Shown here piece after piece: positions 26,111 to 34,563 of a stretch of 64,000 bases of DNA. Made by a program: the position numbers and the translations under genes. Under the pieces are notes generated by a model. That model did no database searches. It had not been told where the DNA came from and saw only the letters and a list, made by a program, of their open reading frames with translations. The DNA comes from an uncultured Rubripirellula sp. (lineage in GTDB: Bacteria; Planctomycetota; Planctomycetia; Pirellulales; Pirellulaceae). The stretch covers positions 32,997 to 96,996 of the forward strand of contig CALIBL010000032.1 in NCBI GenBank assembly GCA_938045805.1, read 5' to 3'. How positions within the stretch are numbered: the first letter of the stretch is position 1; every line of letters starts with the position of its first letter.

Positions 26111-27145
26111 CTAAGAGACTTGGAGGAGACCCCGTGATGCCGGTAACCATCCCTCTTGTTGGTACCAGTCAGCGGTCTGACGTAAACGAGTCGCAAGGGT
26201 TCGGACACAATGGAAGCCGACTTCAGATTTTAATTTTTCGGTGGAGCAAACCCACGATCCACCTTTTGCCTCTCGAGCCTTATCAAGATTCACGATCCTC
26301 GCTTCACCTTTGACATAACCAATCAATTCGCTGATCGCCGCAAAGGTGCAGAGCACCGGATGTGGAATGCGAAGGTTCACAACCTGATCCCTGCCAAGAA
26401 CGCGACCGATCATTTGCCCGAGATCGGAGTAAGTCATAACTTGCTCGTCGGCCACAAAGTAGGTCCCCGTTGCCATCTCCTGTGCAGTTTCCCTCTTCCC
26501 AGACTCAGCAATCTGAAGCATCGCGAAACTGAGATCACGTGCATGAATCGCTGAAAAGAAGTAGTCTCGAAGACTAGGAATCACATGCACTCCGGCGCGA
26601 GCGATCCCGCGAAAAAGATTGTAGACATCTCTGTCACCCTCACCAAACACAATTGGCGGTCGGACAATCGAGATCGGAACTTGCTGCGCGAAACCCTTAA
26701 CTGCTCGCTCGCCGGCCAGTTTCGATCGTCCATAGTTGGATACCGGTTCCGACGGATCCGTTTCAACCCGTGCTCCAATCCCGCACGATGGACCGGCAGC
26801 CGCCAAAGATGAGGCGAAGAGCAGAGTGGGTGGCTGACGCTGATCCGCGCAGGCTTGCGCAATGTGACGAGCCCCCAACTCGTTGGCTCTGAGCAATTCG
26901 CTCACACGATGACTTTTTGTGACTCCCGCCAAATGAAAGACGCAGTCGTGACCGTTGACCGCACGCCGCAGCGAATCAAGATCACTCAAGTTGCCGAGAC
27001 GATAATCCGGCGAGAAAGCCTTCAAACTCTCACGGTTCGATGTCTCCCTCACCAAGCAGGTCACTTGATAACCCTGCTCTGATAGGACTCGCACCAAGTG
27101 CCGTCCAATGAATCCGGTTGATCCCGTTACTAAGGCTCGTTTCAT
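26111..27145 (-). CDS. NAD-dependent epimerase/dehydratase (extended SDR)
   Basis: 344 residues. A Rossmann fold with GSTGFIGRHL at residues 8-17 and the SDR active-site pair in NYGRSKLAGE (Tyr...Lys). The C-terminal half follows the pattern of hopanoid-linked HpnA and sugar epimerases, but the substrate cannot be told. Soluble. It is isolated: about 680 non-coding bases lie upstream. Proximity to carotenoid genes beyond the NACHT-like gene is not strong evidence for a link. Confidence 0.85.
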   Translation of the reverse strand: MKRALVTGSTGFIGRHLVRVLSEQGYQVTCLVRETSNRESLKAFSPDYRLGNLSDLDSLRRAVNGHDCVFHLAGVTKSHRVSELLRANELGARHIAQACADQRQPPTLLFASSLAAAGPSCGIGARVETDPSEPVSNYGRSKLAGERAVKGFAQQVPISIVRPPIVFGEGDRDVYNLFRGIARAGVHVIPSLRDYFFSAIHARDLSFAMLQIAESGKRETAQEMATGTYFVADEQVMTYSDLGQMIGRVLGRDQVVNLRIPHPVLCTFAAISELIGYVKGEARIVNLDKAREAKGGSWVCSTEKLKSEVGFHCVRTLATRLRQTADWYQQEGWLPASRGLLQVS

Positions 27146-27622
27146 CTCCCCACTCGCTCCAAGGGATAAGATTCGAAGTCGTTCTCAAGTTGCATCGCTT
27201 TTGCAGTTCACTGCAGACAGACAGATGTCCGTCATCGCGAGCGCCTAAGCCGCAAAACGGCCGCACTCTCTTTGCCCCCCTAGCAATCGTTTTCGGCAAA
27301 ACAATCGCGAATCACGAGTAAATCGATCCACCCAACTGATAGGGCGCAAGCATCGACAACCCTTCCCCACGAGCGAAGAATCCGCGTTCCCCCCATTAAA
27401 AGTACCCTTGAGTGGTCACGCATTGAAACGCTGCGACCCGCTGATCTAGCGGATAACAGAATTCCAATGGTTGCGCCAGCAGGCCGTACGTCCCTACTTC
27501 GGTGTGCTGCTATCTCTTTATCAACACGCAAACCTTTTGCCTGTCGAACTTTCAAGAGATTAGCGAAGCGTCAACGTCGTGGTATCGCAGACCACCCACG
27601 AGTTTCGACTTTAATTAAAGAA

Positions 27623-27644
27623 GCATTTTTTTCACGAAAAATGC
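27623..27644 (-). terminator. AT-rich hairpin (possible terminator)
   Basis: GCATTTTT (27623-27630) and AAAAATGC (27637-27644) pair perfectly around six bases. It lies about 180 bases downstream of the leftward exported-ATPase gene and is followed, in that direction, by TTCTTTAATT. The stem is weak, being mostly A/T, so terminator action is uncertain. Confidence 0.3.
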
Positions 27645-27726
27645 AAAAGAATCGAAAACGCTTTTATATTCACACTCACATCAAATCTACTAATCGTCGC
27701 TTGAACGCGGTTCATACTAAGCGGTC

Positions 27727-27743
27727 TCGGTACACGTTACCGA
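27727..27743. promoter_or_regulatory. 17-bp inverted repeat TCGGTA-n5-TACCGA
   Basis: Six-base arms TCGGTA and TACCGA around CACGT. It lies about 80 bases past the stop of the exported-ATPase gene. The symmetry suits a small DNA-binding dimer, but no regulator gene is near. Confidence 0.25.
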
Positions 27744-27822
27744 AACACCTTAACGAAAGCCAACTCGCAGTCCAGCGAAGCATTTCTAGATTCATTCAGC
27801 ATCGAGGTGATCGAATCTGCTG

Positions 27823-29415
27823 CTAATTTTGGTTCTTTACCGTAACGAACGGTTGAACTTCCTGTTCCTTGGACATTCGCTCACGATGCTTTTCAATTAA
27901 CCAACTATGAAACCACATTGGCTCAAAGCGGTAGCGAGCGTCCCCGGGATGCTGCGCATCCAAATTCACCAAGCCCGATCGGTTCAGCAACCGCTCCACG
28001 GCAACACGGACCGGTTTGCCGTAATGATCAACAACAGCTTGATCCGTCGGTTTCACTTCAAAGAATCCGTCTGCACTGGAAATCGACTGATCGGCGTACT
28101 GTACAGCCACCGCCTCGAGTAATTTGACATACAAATCTAACTCGTGAGGTTTTAGTCGACTGGGTCGATCTCCTGAGAGAGTATCACGTTCCAGCCACTT
28201 CGCGAAAAATTCTTCCTTGAACTGCTTCTCGGAGTATGCGGTACCCCGAGCCACCGACTCCTCAACGATCTCGCGGACCATCGAATTACCAGCGAGGTTG
28301 GGAAGCACGGATGCGACGCACGGGTAATTTGAAGCCCAAAACCGAATGGTTTCATGCACCTCGGGAATCATCGACTGATTCGGTTCACATCGAAGATTTG
28401 CAAATTGACCATCCCTAACAAATCCTTGACCACACCACTGCTCGTACATGGACAACGGGAAATTCGCAGTCCTACCTGCCTCGTCGAGATAGCAAAGTTT
28501 GTATTTCCAGCAGTGGTAATTCCAACTTGAAACGTTCAAATCGCCTGTGGTAACAAAATTTGGCGGATGCAGCACAAAACAACTCAATCCATCCACTGGT
28601 TCCGCACTACAACACTGATGCCAGTATTCACGAAACACCAGCGGGCGTCCGAACACAAATGCATGCCGAACCGCACCAACTTGATCGGCAATCAATTGCT
28701 GCACCGTCTCGAGAAGATACAGGTAATCATCAGGATGCACCTCGTCGAGCGAATCCATGATCAGAAACGGCTTTTCGAGCTTCTCTAGTCGCTCAACGAA
28801 CGCTGCACGACCACCGAGTGTGAGTTTCAGCAACTGGCTCATGACTTGACCATCATGAACGATGTCTGCCTGCTGATGAGCTAAGCCACGTGACTGAAAA
28901 TCAACATACCAGTCCCGTATGTCGAATTTCTCGACACTTGATTGAATCGATTTGTCGGTGAAAAGCCCAGACTTAATGAAAGTCTTGCCCACACCTGCAG
29001 TGCCGGCAACCAGCGTCACTCCGCGGATTGCAGAAAAATCCGAAGCATGGTGCGACGCCTCCAACGCGTTCAGGTGACGACGCAATTCTGGATTCGCGGC
29101 CCAATAATAATTTGCCAGTGTATCCTGATGCCGCCGGCCGGATTGAAGGAGCTTCGGCTGGCAACGAGCTTCGATCGCCTTAAGAGCCGACAACCAGTGC
29201 TCCGAATGCTTCGAGAAAATTGCCTCAGAGATCGAACCACTCTCAGCATTTCCCGCAACGAGAACCGAACCGCCGGTGGCGCTAATAGCACCAGTTCCGG
29301 GAGTATCTAAATCCGCGACTGGATTTTGAGCACCAAGGGGAGCATTCCAGTGATTGACCACGACCAACAGGGCAAAGCCTGAGAGAATCCAGAGTCGGTG
29401 GGTGTGAGGGATCAA
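27823..29415 (-). CDS. Predicted exported NACHT/STAND-like ATPase
   Basis: 530 residues. The N terminus is a probable signal peptide: a basic start, a hydrophobic run (ILSGFALLVVV) and a cleavage-like LGAQN. After a 100-residue linker comes a P-loop: Walker A GTAGVGKT at 138-145 and Walker B FLIMDSLDEVH at 218-228, whose MDSLDE has the spacing of NACHT ATPases. A Cys-rich stretch lies at about 265-345 (QCC, HCW, LCY, WCG, RCE), and a helical region follows to the C terminus. Exported ATPases have no obvious nucleotide source, so an alternative is that the N-terminal segment anchors it in the membrane with the domain inside. The start is TTG 29415, with GGCGGA six bases upstream. No effector partner is beside it. 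Confidence 0.7.
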   Translation of the reverse strand: MIPHTHRLWILSGFALLVVVNHWNAPLGAQNPVADLDTPGTGAISATGGSVLVAGNAESGSISEAIFSKHSEHWLSALKAIEARCQPKLLQSGRRHQDTLANYYWAANPELRRHLNALEASHHASDFSAIRGVTLVAGTAGVGKTFIKSGLFTDKSIQSSVEKFDIRDWYVDFQSRGLAHQQADIVHDGQVMSQLLKLTLGGRAAFVERLEKLEKPFLIMDSLDEVHPDDYLYLLETVQQLIADQVGAVRHAFVFGRPLVFREYWHQCCSAEPVDGLSCFVLHPPNFVTTGDLNVSSWNYHCWKYKLCYLDEAGRTANFPLSMYEQWCGQGFVRDGQFANLRCEPNQSMIPEVHETIRFWASNYPCVASVLPNLAGNSMVREIVEESVARGTAYSEKQFKEEFFAKWLERDTLSGDRPSRLKPHELDLYVKLLEAVAVQYADQSISSADGFFEVKPTDQAVVDHYGKPVRVAVERLLNRSGLVNLDAQHPGDARYRFEPMWFHSWLIEKHRERMSKEQEVQPFVTVKNQN

Positions 29416-29465
29416 AGCAATCCGCCTGAATACGAGTCCGTTCCTTTGATTAATGAAATGCAGCG

Positions 29466-29492
29466 GCTTCCGCTACATTTACCGGCGGAAGC
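29466..29492. promoter_or_regulatory. 8-bp perfect inverted repeat upstream of the exported ATPase gene
   Basis: GCTTCCGC and GCGGAAGC pair perfectly around 11 bases. It lies 50-80 bases upstream of the leftward ATPase gene and 160 bases downstream of the desaturase gene. It could be the desaturase terminator or an operator of the ATPase gene. Confidence 0.35.
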
Positions 29493-29523
29493 TTAACCAA
29501 AAATTGAAATAAGAAATGGTTAA
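29493..29523. promoter_or_regulatory. 7-bp inverted repeat TTAACCA-n17-TGGTTAA
   Basis: Adjacent to the GC-rich repeat at 29466-29492. The 17-base spacer is AT-rich (about 82% A/T). Its position, 75-110 bases upstream of the leftward ATPase start, is right for a promoter region. No regulator is identifiable. Confidence 0.3.
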
Positions 29524-29649
29524 CTCACCACGAATGCGAACTTTTCATGATCCCTTCACACTATCCTTAACAGTAACTTCACATTCCGGCAGGCAGGTGG
29601 CAGTTTGGGCAATTTGCATGACCGAAATCAGGTCCAAGATTGAGGCTGG

Positions 29650-31224
29650 TCAGGCGTTTTGTCTTAACACATCCGAATCTAGAGCGTCGGCGGCAATCCA
29701 ACCACTCATCATCACCATGGGCATACCTGGGCCAGGATGTGCGGCACCACCCGCTAGGTACAAACCCTCGATATCTCGGCGTCGATTACCTGGTTTAAAA
29801 GCCCCGACAAACTTACCGTGACTTGCCAATCCATAGATAGCGCCATTGAGAACTCGATACCTCTTGTGGATCCCTTCAGGTGTGAGAGCGGATTCGCACA
29901 CGATAGCCTGCCGAAGACCTTCGAGTCCTGCGGTGCGTTCCAACTTGTCGAGAATTACCTCTCGGTAAGCAGGCAACATCTCGCCCCAATTGTGGTGAGG
30001 ACGCAAATACGGAGTGTGCACCAACACGTATAGTGATTCACATCCATCCGGAGCCACCTCCGGTTCACTGATGCTTGGTGCACAGAGGTACGCGGTCGGA
30101 TCCGGTGCCGGTTCACCTCGTTTATAAATCCAATCAAACTCTTCTTCCGGATCCCGAGAAAAGACAAAATTATGATGCAGCAGTTGAGAATAACGTCGAT
30201 CGAGTCCTAAGTAGAGAACGACCCCGCTGCAAGCCGGTTCGTGTCGCTGCTTTCTCTGAAAACGTTGGGACTGCTGAGTCTCGCCAAGTAATTCGCTGTA
30301 GGTTCTCACCGCATCGCAATTACTAACGACTGAATCACATTGAATCGTTTCCCCTGATTCAAGTTTAACACCGGACACACGACTCCCCTGAAGCTCGATC
30401 CGACGCACGTCAGTCGACAGTCGAATCTCTGCGCCCATCTCGATCGCAAGTTTCGCCAAAGCTTCTGGGACTGCCCTCGTGCCGCCGATTGGGTACCAGA
30501 TCCCCTCCTCTGTCTGCATATGTGCGATCCCGCACAAGACTGCGGGTGACTGGTAAGGTGAAGACCCAACGTACTGAGTGAAATGATCCATCATTTGTGC
30601 CACTCGATTTTCGGGAACGTGAGAGCGCACCACTGATGCAACACTACGCCCCATCCGCAATGACAACACATCCCGCAGCACTGAAGCTGAGAACGCCCCA
30701 CCAACTTCCATCGTGTCACGCAGTCCACCAACCGAGCGGTAGAAGAAAAAGCGATCCGATACGCGATGCAACTGCCCACTCACCTCGAGGAATTTTTCGT
30801 AACCGTCAGCGATCTTCATGTCCCCCGTGAAGTTCAGCAGATGCTGCTTCATTTTCTTTACATCGGAGACCAAATCCAATACATCGCCGGAGGCCTGCTC
30901 GGTGCCTGATGCATCTGAGCCAGAGTCAAAGAAACATCTCCACTGAGGATCTAGAGGGACCAGATCAAGATAATCATCCATCTCTCGCTCAGCTTCCTCA
31001 AAGATTCTCTTGAGCACGCTCGGCAGCGTTAAAATGGTTGGCCCCATGTCGAATCGGTACCCATCGTTTTGGTAACTCGCAGCCTTACCACCGTACCAAT
31101 CATTCTTCTCCAGAAGTGTTACCCTGTAGCCGCGAGCGGACAGCACACAGGTCGCAGCCAGACCGGCAAGTCCGCTACCAATGATGACAACATGATGTTT
31201 CTTTTGAGGTTGGTTGCCTGTCAT
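29650..31224 (-). CDS. CrtI/CrtN-type phytoene or diapophytoene desaturase
   Basis: About 524 residues. The dinucleotide-binding motif HHVVIIGSGLAGLAA is at the N terminus and the C-terminal GLYLAGGAAHPGPGMPMVMMSG is the CrtI signature. It removes hydrogen stepwise from phytoene or a C30 relative, membrane-associated, using FAD. It follows the aldehyde dehydrogenase gene by 95 bases, a likely operon for an oxidised carotenoid. Planctomycetes are reported to make C30 carotenoids from a squalene route, which would make CrtN or CrtP a better name; sequence alone does not decide. ATG 31224 fits the family; upstream frame to 31299 is unlikely. Confidence 0.85.
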   Translation of the reverse strand: MTGNQPQKKHHVVIIGSGLAGLAATCVLSARGYRVTLLEKNDWYGGKAASYQNDGYRFDMGPTILTLPSVLKRIFEEAEREMDDYLDLVPLDPQWRCFFDSGSDASGTEQASGDVLDLVSDVKKMKQHLLNFTGDMKIADGYEKFLEVSGQLHRVSDRFFFYRSVGGLRDTMEVGGAFSASVLRDVLSLRMGRSVASVVRSHVPENRVAQMMDHFTQYVGSSPYQSPAVLCGIAHMQTEEGIWYPIGGTRAVPEALAKLAIEMGAEIRLSTDVRRIELQGSRVSGVKLESGETIQCDSVVSNCDAVRTYSELLGETQQSQRFQRKQRHEPACSGVVLYLGLDRRYSQLLHHNFVFSRDPEEEFDWIYKRGEPAPDPTAYLCAPSISEPEVAPDGCESLYVLVHTPYLRPHHNWGEMLPAYREVILDKLERTAGLEGLRQAIVCESALTPEGIHKRYRVLNGAIYGLASHGKFVGAFKPGNRRRDIEGLYLAGGAAHPGPGMPMVMMSGWIAADALDSDVLRQNA

Positions 31225-31319
31225 ATGATTTTTGATTCCATTGCAACAGCGAATGTCAAACCGAGTGGTTTTCGCGCACTCATCATGAATTTCGTTCACT
31301 ACTCATCAGTATCAGACAC

Positions 31320-32747
31320 TCATTTTCGATAACTGGTCATGAGACGCCAAAGCCCTTGAAGTCGCGTGCGCAGGTTCCCACCGTGCTGCAACTGGATCAC
31401 TGACAGCAAGAGACTGGAATCCTTTTCACGATTGAAAACGAGATGCGGAATGAACGCACCGCGCCGACGCGACTTCAGCACAGGCAAGGTCATGGATCTT
31501 AAACCTTCTTCTCCGCGAGTGACCCCAAAACCACTTTCCCCTTGCCCTCCAAACGGCACTCGCGGGTCTGCCGTTGGGACAATCAGATCATTAATCGTGA
31601 CGGAGCCGACCATCAGTTGGTCACCAATCGTGGATGCGTCCGCCTGTGATCCAAACACACTTGCTGCGAGACGATAACGACACTGATTGACAATTGGAAC
31701 AGCTTGTTCAATTCGATTAACCACTAACTGGCTGATCACCGGCGCAAAAACATCAGCCTGAGCGATCTCGCTGTCTGGGAGAACGTTCCCAAGCACCAGC
31801 GGCGTCATCAGCCCGGTTTCTTCCAACTGATCGATCGAGAAACGCCCCGTTAGGTCAGTAGCCCCAGCGTCAAAAGCGCGTCGGAGCAACGCGACCACGG
31901 AATCCTTGGCCGCCGGATGAATTGCTTGCGGTCTCTCCGTCGATAACTTGCTTACCAACGTCTCACAGATCGCTTCACTTGCCTCTCGCTCACCAATCAA
32001 ACGTCGCGGTCCGATGCAGGTTGCTCCACTGTTAAATGTCAAACCAAATCGGATGGACTCCGCGACGCGACTGGGGTCCGCACTGGGGCAAGCGATAACC
32101 GCGTCACATCCGCTAAGTTCTAAAATCATCGGCGTCAACGATTGTGAGGCCTGACGAAAAACGGCGCGTCCGGTTTGGGCAGATCCCGTGAGCACGATCA
32201 AGTCGACACCACGATCAATGGCATCGATCGCAGCGTCGGCAGATGAATCAAGTTGCTGCAGTGCTTCAACGGGAACTCCACACCGATAGAAAGCAGTAAC
32301 CAACGCCTCCGCGATCTCCTCACATCCCTCTGCCGGCTTGAACAAGACATGATTGCCCGCAGCAAGCGCTTGAGCGATTTGGACACCCACGAGCAAAAGC
32401 GGATAATTCCACGAACCCAAGATCAAAACGGTTCCACGGGGTTGATAGTGGATCTCGTTGCGAAGCCCCCACAACCAAATTGGACGAGACGCCAACGGCA
32501 ATCGACGTGGCTTCAGCAATCGAGCACCTCGTCGACCAATCCACTTCAGAGCTGCAGTAAGGGGCAGAAGTTCCGCCGAGACTGTTGTCAATCGATCGGG
32601 TCTCCAATCCCTACGACATAAATCAGCCCACGACTCCCCCTCTTCAGCGATCACTTGCCTGACACTAGCGATCCGTCGGCAACGCTCCTTGAGCGGCACG
32701 GAGCTCCAAGGCGAATCGGTGGGGGACTTGGGCAGACGATGTTGCAT
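31320..32747 (-). CDS. Aldehyde dehydrogenase, probably in carotenoid oxidation
   Basis: 475 residues, an NAD(P)-dependent aldehyde dehydrogenase. Catalytic residues are visible: Asn114 in GSWNYP, Glu210 in ILELSGCD, and Cys244 in NSGATCIGPRR. The order of motifs is standard. It is upstream of the CrtI-type desaturase gene, so it may convert a carotenoid aldehyde to a carboxylic acid, as the CrtNc-type enzymes do in C30 pathways. That role is inferred from position, and a general aldehyde dehydrogenase is possible. The start ATG 32747 is preferred; a TTG lies at 32801. Confidence 0.87.
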   Translation of the reverse strand: MQHRLPKSPTDSPWSSVPLKERCRRIASVRQVIAEEGESWADLCRRDWRPDRLTTVSAELLPLTAALKWIGRRGARLLKPRRLPLASRPIWLWGLRNEIHYQPRGTVLILGSWNYPLLLVGVQIAQALAAGNHVLFKPAEGCEEIAEALVTAFYRCGVPVEALQQLDSSADAAIDAIDRGVDLIVLTGSAQTGRAVFRQASQSLTPMILELSGCDAVIACPSADPSRVAESIRFGLTFNSGATCIGPRRLIGEREASEAICETLVSKLSTERPQAIHPAAKDSVVALLRRAFDAGATDLTGRFSIDQLEETGLMTPLVLGNVLPDSEIAQADVFAPVISQLVVNRIEQAVPIVNQCRYRLAASVFGSQADASTIGDQLMVGSVTINDLIVPTADPRVPFGGQGESGFGVTRGEEGLRSMTLPVLKSRRRGAFIPHLVFNREKDSSLLLSVIQLQHGGNLRTRLQGLWRLMTSYRK

Positions 32748-33193
32748 AATGATCAGGGACGGCCGGGATGATTGAAGGTCGATCTGAAGCGAGTGATTCA
32801 AAGAGCAGTGTAAATCATACCGATTCTTCGGTGCTTCCCACGAGACGATGCCCGGTCACTTGGAATGAGAATGTGATTTTGTTCTCGGGAGTGGTTGACG
32901 TGGGCGGACTACTTGCGGTTCCTCCTAGGTCGGTTCTAAACTGCCAAGAAATGGACAATCGGGCTCTATTTTTCGGTTGTTTTTTCACATACAGCCATAT
33001 CTTCGGGTAAACTTCTAAGCCTTCAATCAAGACGATAATCCACACCCTGACACTCATTGTTTTGAGTTTAGGCAATCAGCGTGTTGTTTCGACTTTCAAT
33101 GATTAGGTTGAAGCTGAAGTCAAATCAACCTTTTTGCGGAGGTCGCGACAAGGTTCACGACCTCCAGTACTACTCCTACAGAACAGCTATTCG
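32748..33193. other. Gene-free stretch between divergent genes
   Basis: About 445 bases between the aldehyde dehydrogenase gene (leftward) and the PP2C gene (rightward). No credible coding frame or RNA feature. The two promoters must lie here; I could not locate them with confidence. Confidence 0.4.
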
Positions 33194-34489
33194 GTGCAAA
33201 AAATCTGGGACTCTGGCATTGATTATGCTGAATTGTCAGATGTCGGTATGCGCCGCTCTAACAACCAAGATTCGTTCGTCTCGGTGCTTGCGAAAAGCGA
33301 AAAACGCTTCATCACACACGGGCATCTTTTTATTGTCGCGGATGGCATGGGAGCACATGCTGCTGGTGAACTTGCAAGTCAGCTTGCTGTCGATGAAATC
33401 TCCCGTGCTTTTTTTCAATTCGAAACCATGGATAGGGACGCAATCGAAGCGGCGTTCCATCATGCCAATCGAGAGATCTACAACAAAGGTCAAAGCAACC
33501 CAGAATTTCACAACATGGGGACCACCGCGTGCAGCTTGGTGCTGAATCAGGCAGGTGCGACCATTGCTCATGTTGGTGATTCTCGCGTGTATCGCCTGCG
33601 AAACGATTGCCTAGAACAACTCACATTTGACCACTCACTCGTGTGGGAAATTGAAGCGAACCCCGAACTCAAGACCAGCTCATGGTCAGGGCCAATTCCC
33701 AAAAATGTGATCACACGATCCCTCGGGCCGAACTCAGCAGTTCAAGTAGATATTGAAGGCCCCTTTGCGGTGCAACCCGGCGACCGATTCGTCTTGTGCA
33801 GTGACGGACTGAGTGGGGTCGTCGAAGATGAAGAAATTGGCACACTCGCCGGCTGCCTAGACCCGGAGCGTGCAACGCAAGTTTTAGCCGATCTTGCCAA
33901 CCTTCGAGGTGGTCCAGACAACATCACGGTGACGATCGTGCACGTTGCGGAAGATTCTCCGGACCCAGATTCAGCCCCCCTCTCCCAACCCTCATCAAAT
34001 TCCAAGAAAACACCAGGCTGGCTCCTTTACTCGATTGTTTTTCAATGGCTTGCAACGGCTTTATTTGGTGTCCTCCTCTTGGGCGGCGAAGATCAGTTCT
34101 CAATTTTCACGATCGTCACGTTTACCACGGCCTTGATCTCCTCAGTCGCCGCTTGGGGATGGCTCGCAACGAAAAATCAATCTAGCCATACAAAACTCAA
34201 CCTTCCTCAGGGGAAAGCCCCCTACCGATCTTACGATGCTCGCCCCTCTAACGATTTGTACGAGCGGCTCGGTCGAACCATTCAAGCTTTGCGTGACGCA
34301 TCGGCTGAAAACAACTGGTTGATGGAATGGAATTCCGTCGATCACTATCAGCAACTCGGTCAGATCGAAATCAATCAGGATCGAGCCCGAGACGCAGTTC
34401 GGTATCAGTCATGCGCAATCCTTGAAGCGATGAAACAACTGCGGGAACAGCAGAACCGAGCAGCCAACGACACCTCGGTCGATCTTTGA
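33194..34489 (+). CDS. Membrane-anchored PP2C-family phosphatase
   Basis: 431 residues. Residues 1-250 are a PPM phosphatase with SDVGMRRSNNQDS, VADGMGAHAAGE, HVGDSRVYRL, LCSDGLSGVV and GGPDNITVT. Then a linker rich in Ser/Pro, two hydrophobic segments around 270-325, and a 100-residue C-terminal domain with no known motif but helix-rich (LYERLGRTIQALRDASAENN). The catalytic domain is probably cytoplasmic. The start GTG 33194 is the best available; a TTG at 33134 lies upstream. Neither has a strong Shine-Dalgarno site. Confidence 0.82.
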   Translation: MQKIWDSGIDYAELSDVGMRRSNNQDSFVSVLAKSEKRFITHGHLFIVADGMGAHAAGELASQLAVDEISRAFFQFETMDRDAIEAAFHHANREIYNKGQSNPEFHNMGTTACSLVLNQAGATIAHVGDSRVYRLRNDCLEQLTFDHSLVWEIEANPELKTSSWSGPIPKNVITRSLGPNSAVQVDIEGPFAVQPGDRFVLCSDGLSGVVEDEEIGTLAGCLDPERATQVLADLANLRGGPDNITVTIVHVAEDSPDPDSAPLSQPSSNSKKTPGWLLYSIVFQWLATALFGVLLLGGEDQFSIFTIVTFTTALISSVAAWGWLATKNQSSHTKLNLPQGKAPYRSYDARPSNDLYERLGRTIQALRDASAENNWLMEWNSVDHYQQLGQIEINQDRARDAVRYQSCAILEAMKQLREQQNRAANDTSVDL

Positions 34490-34563
34490 TCCCACTGTGT
34501 TCATACTCAACTCTCTCAATCGCGGCCCCCTGAACTCAGCCATTCCTCTGGCCTTCCAAGCAA

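Larger units (their letters stand above)
27146..27822. other. Long gene-free, partly AT-rich stretch
   Basis: About 680 bases with no coding frame that I believe. It contains the 22-base hairpin at 27623-27644 and the palindrome at 27727-27743, and has an AT-rich core (27605-27670). A rightward frame across 27467-27826 is basic and motif-free and looks like chance. It may hold the transcription end of the exported-ATPase gene and the promoter of the epimerase gene. Confidence 0.45.

Noticed and set aside
27467..27826. Rightward 119-residue frame next to the exported ATPase
   Set aside because: Basic, Arg/Ser/Lys-rich, no motif, and part of an AT-rich non-coding stretch; codon use is unlike the neighbours.
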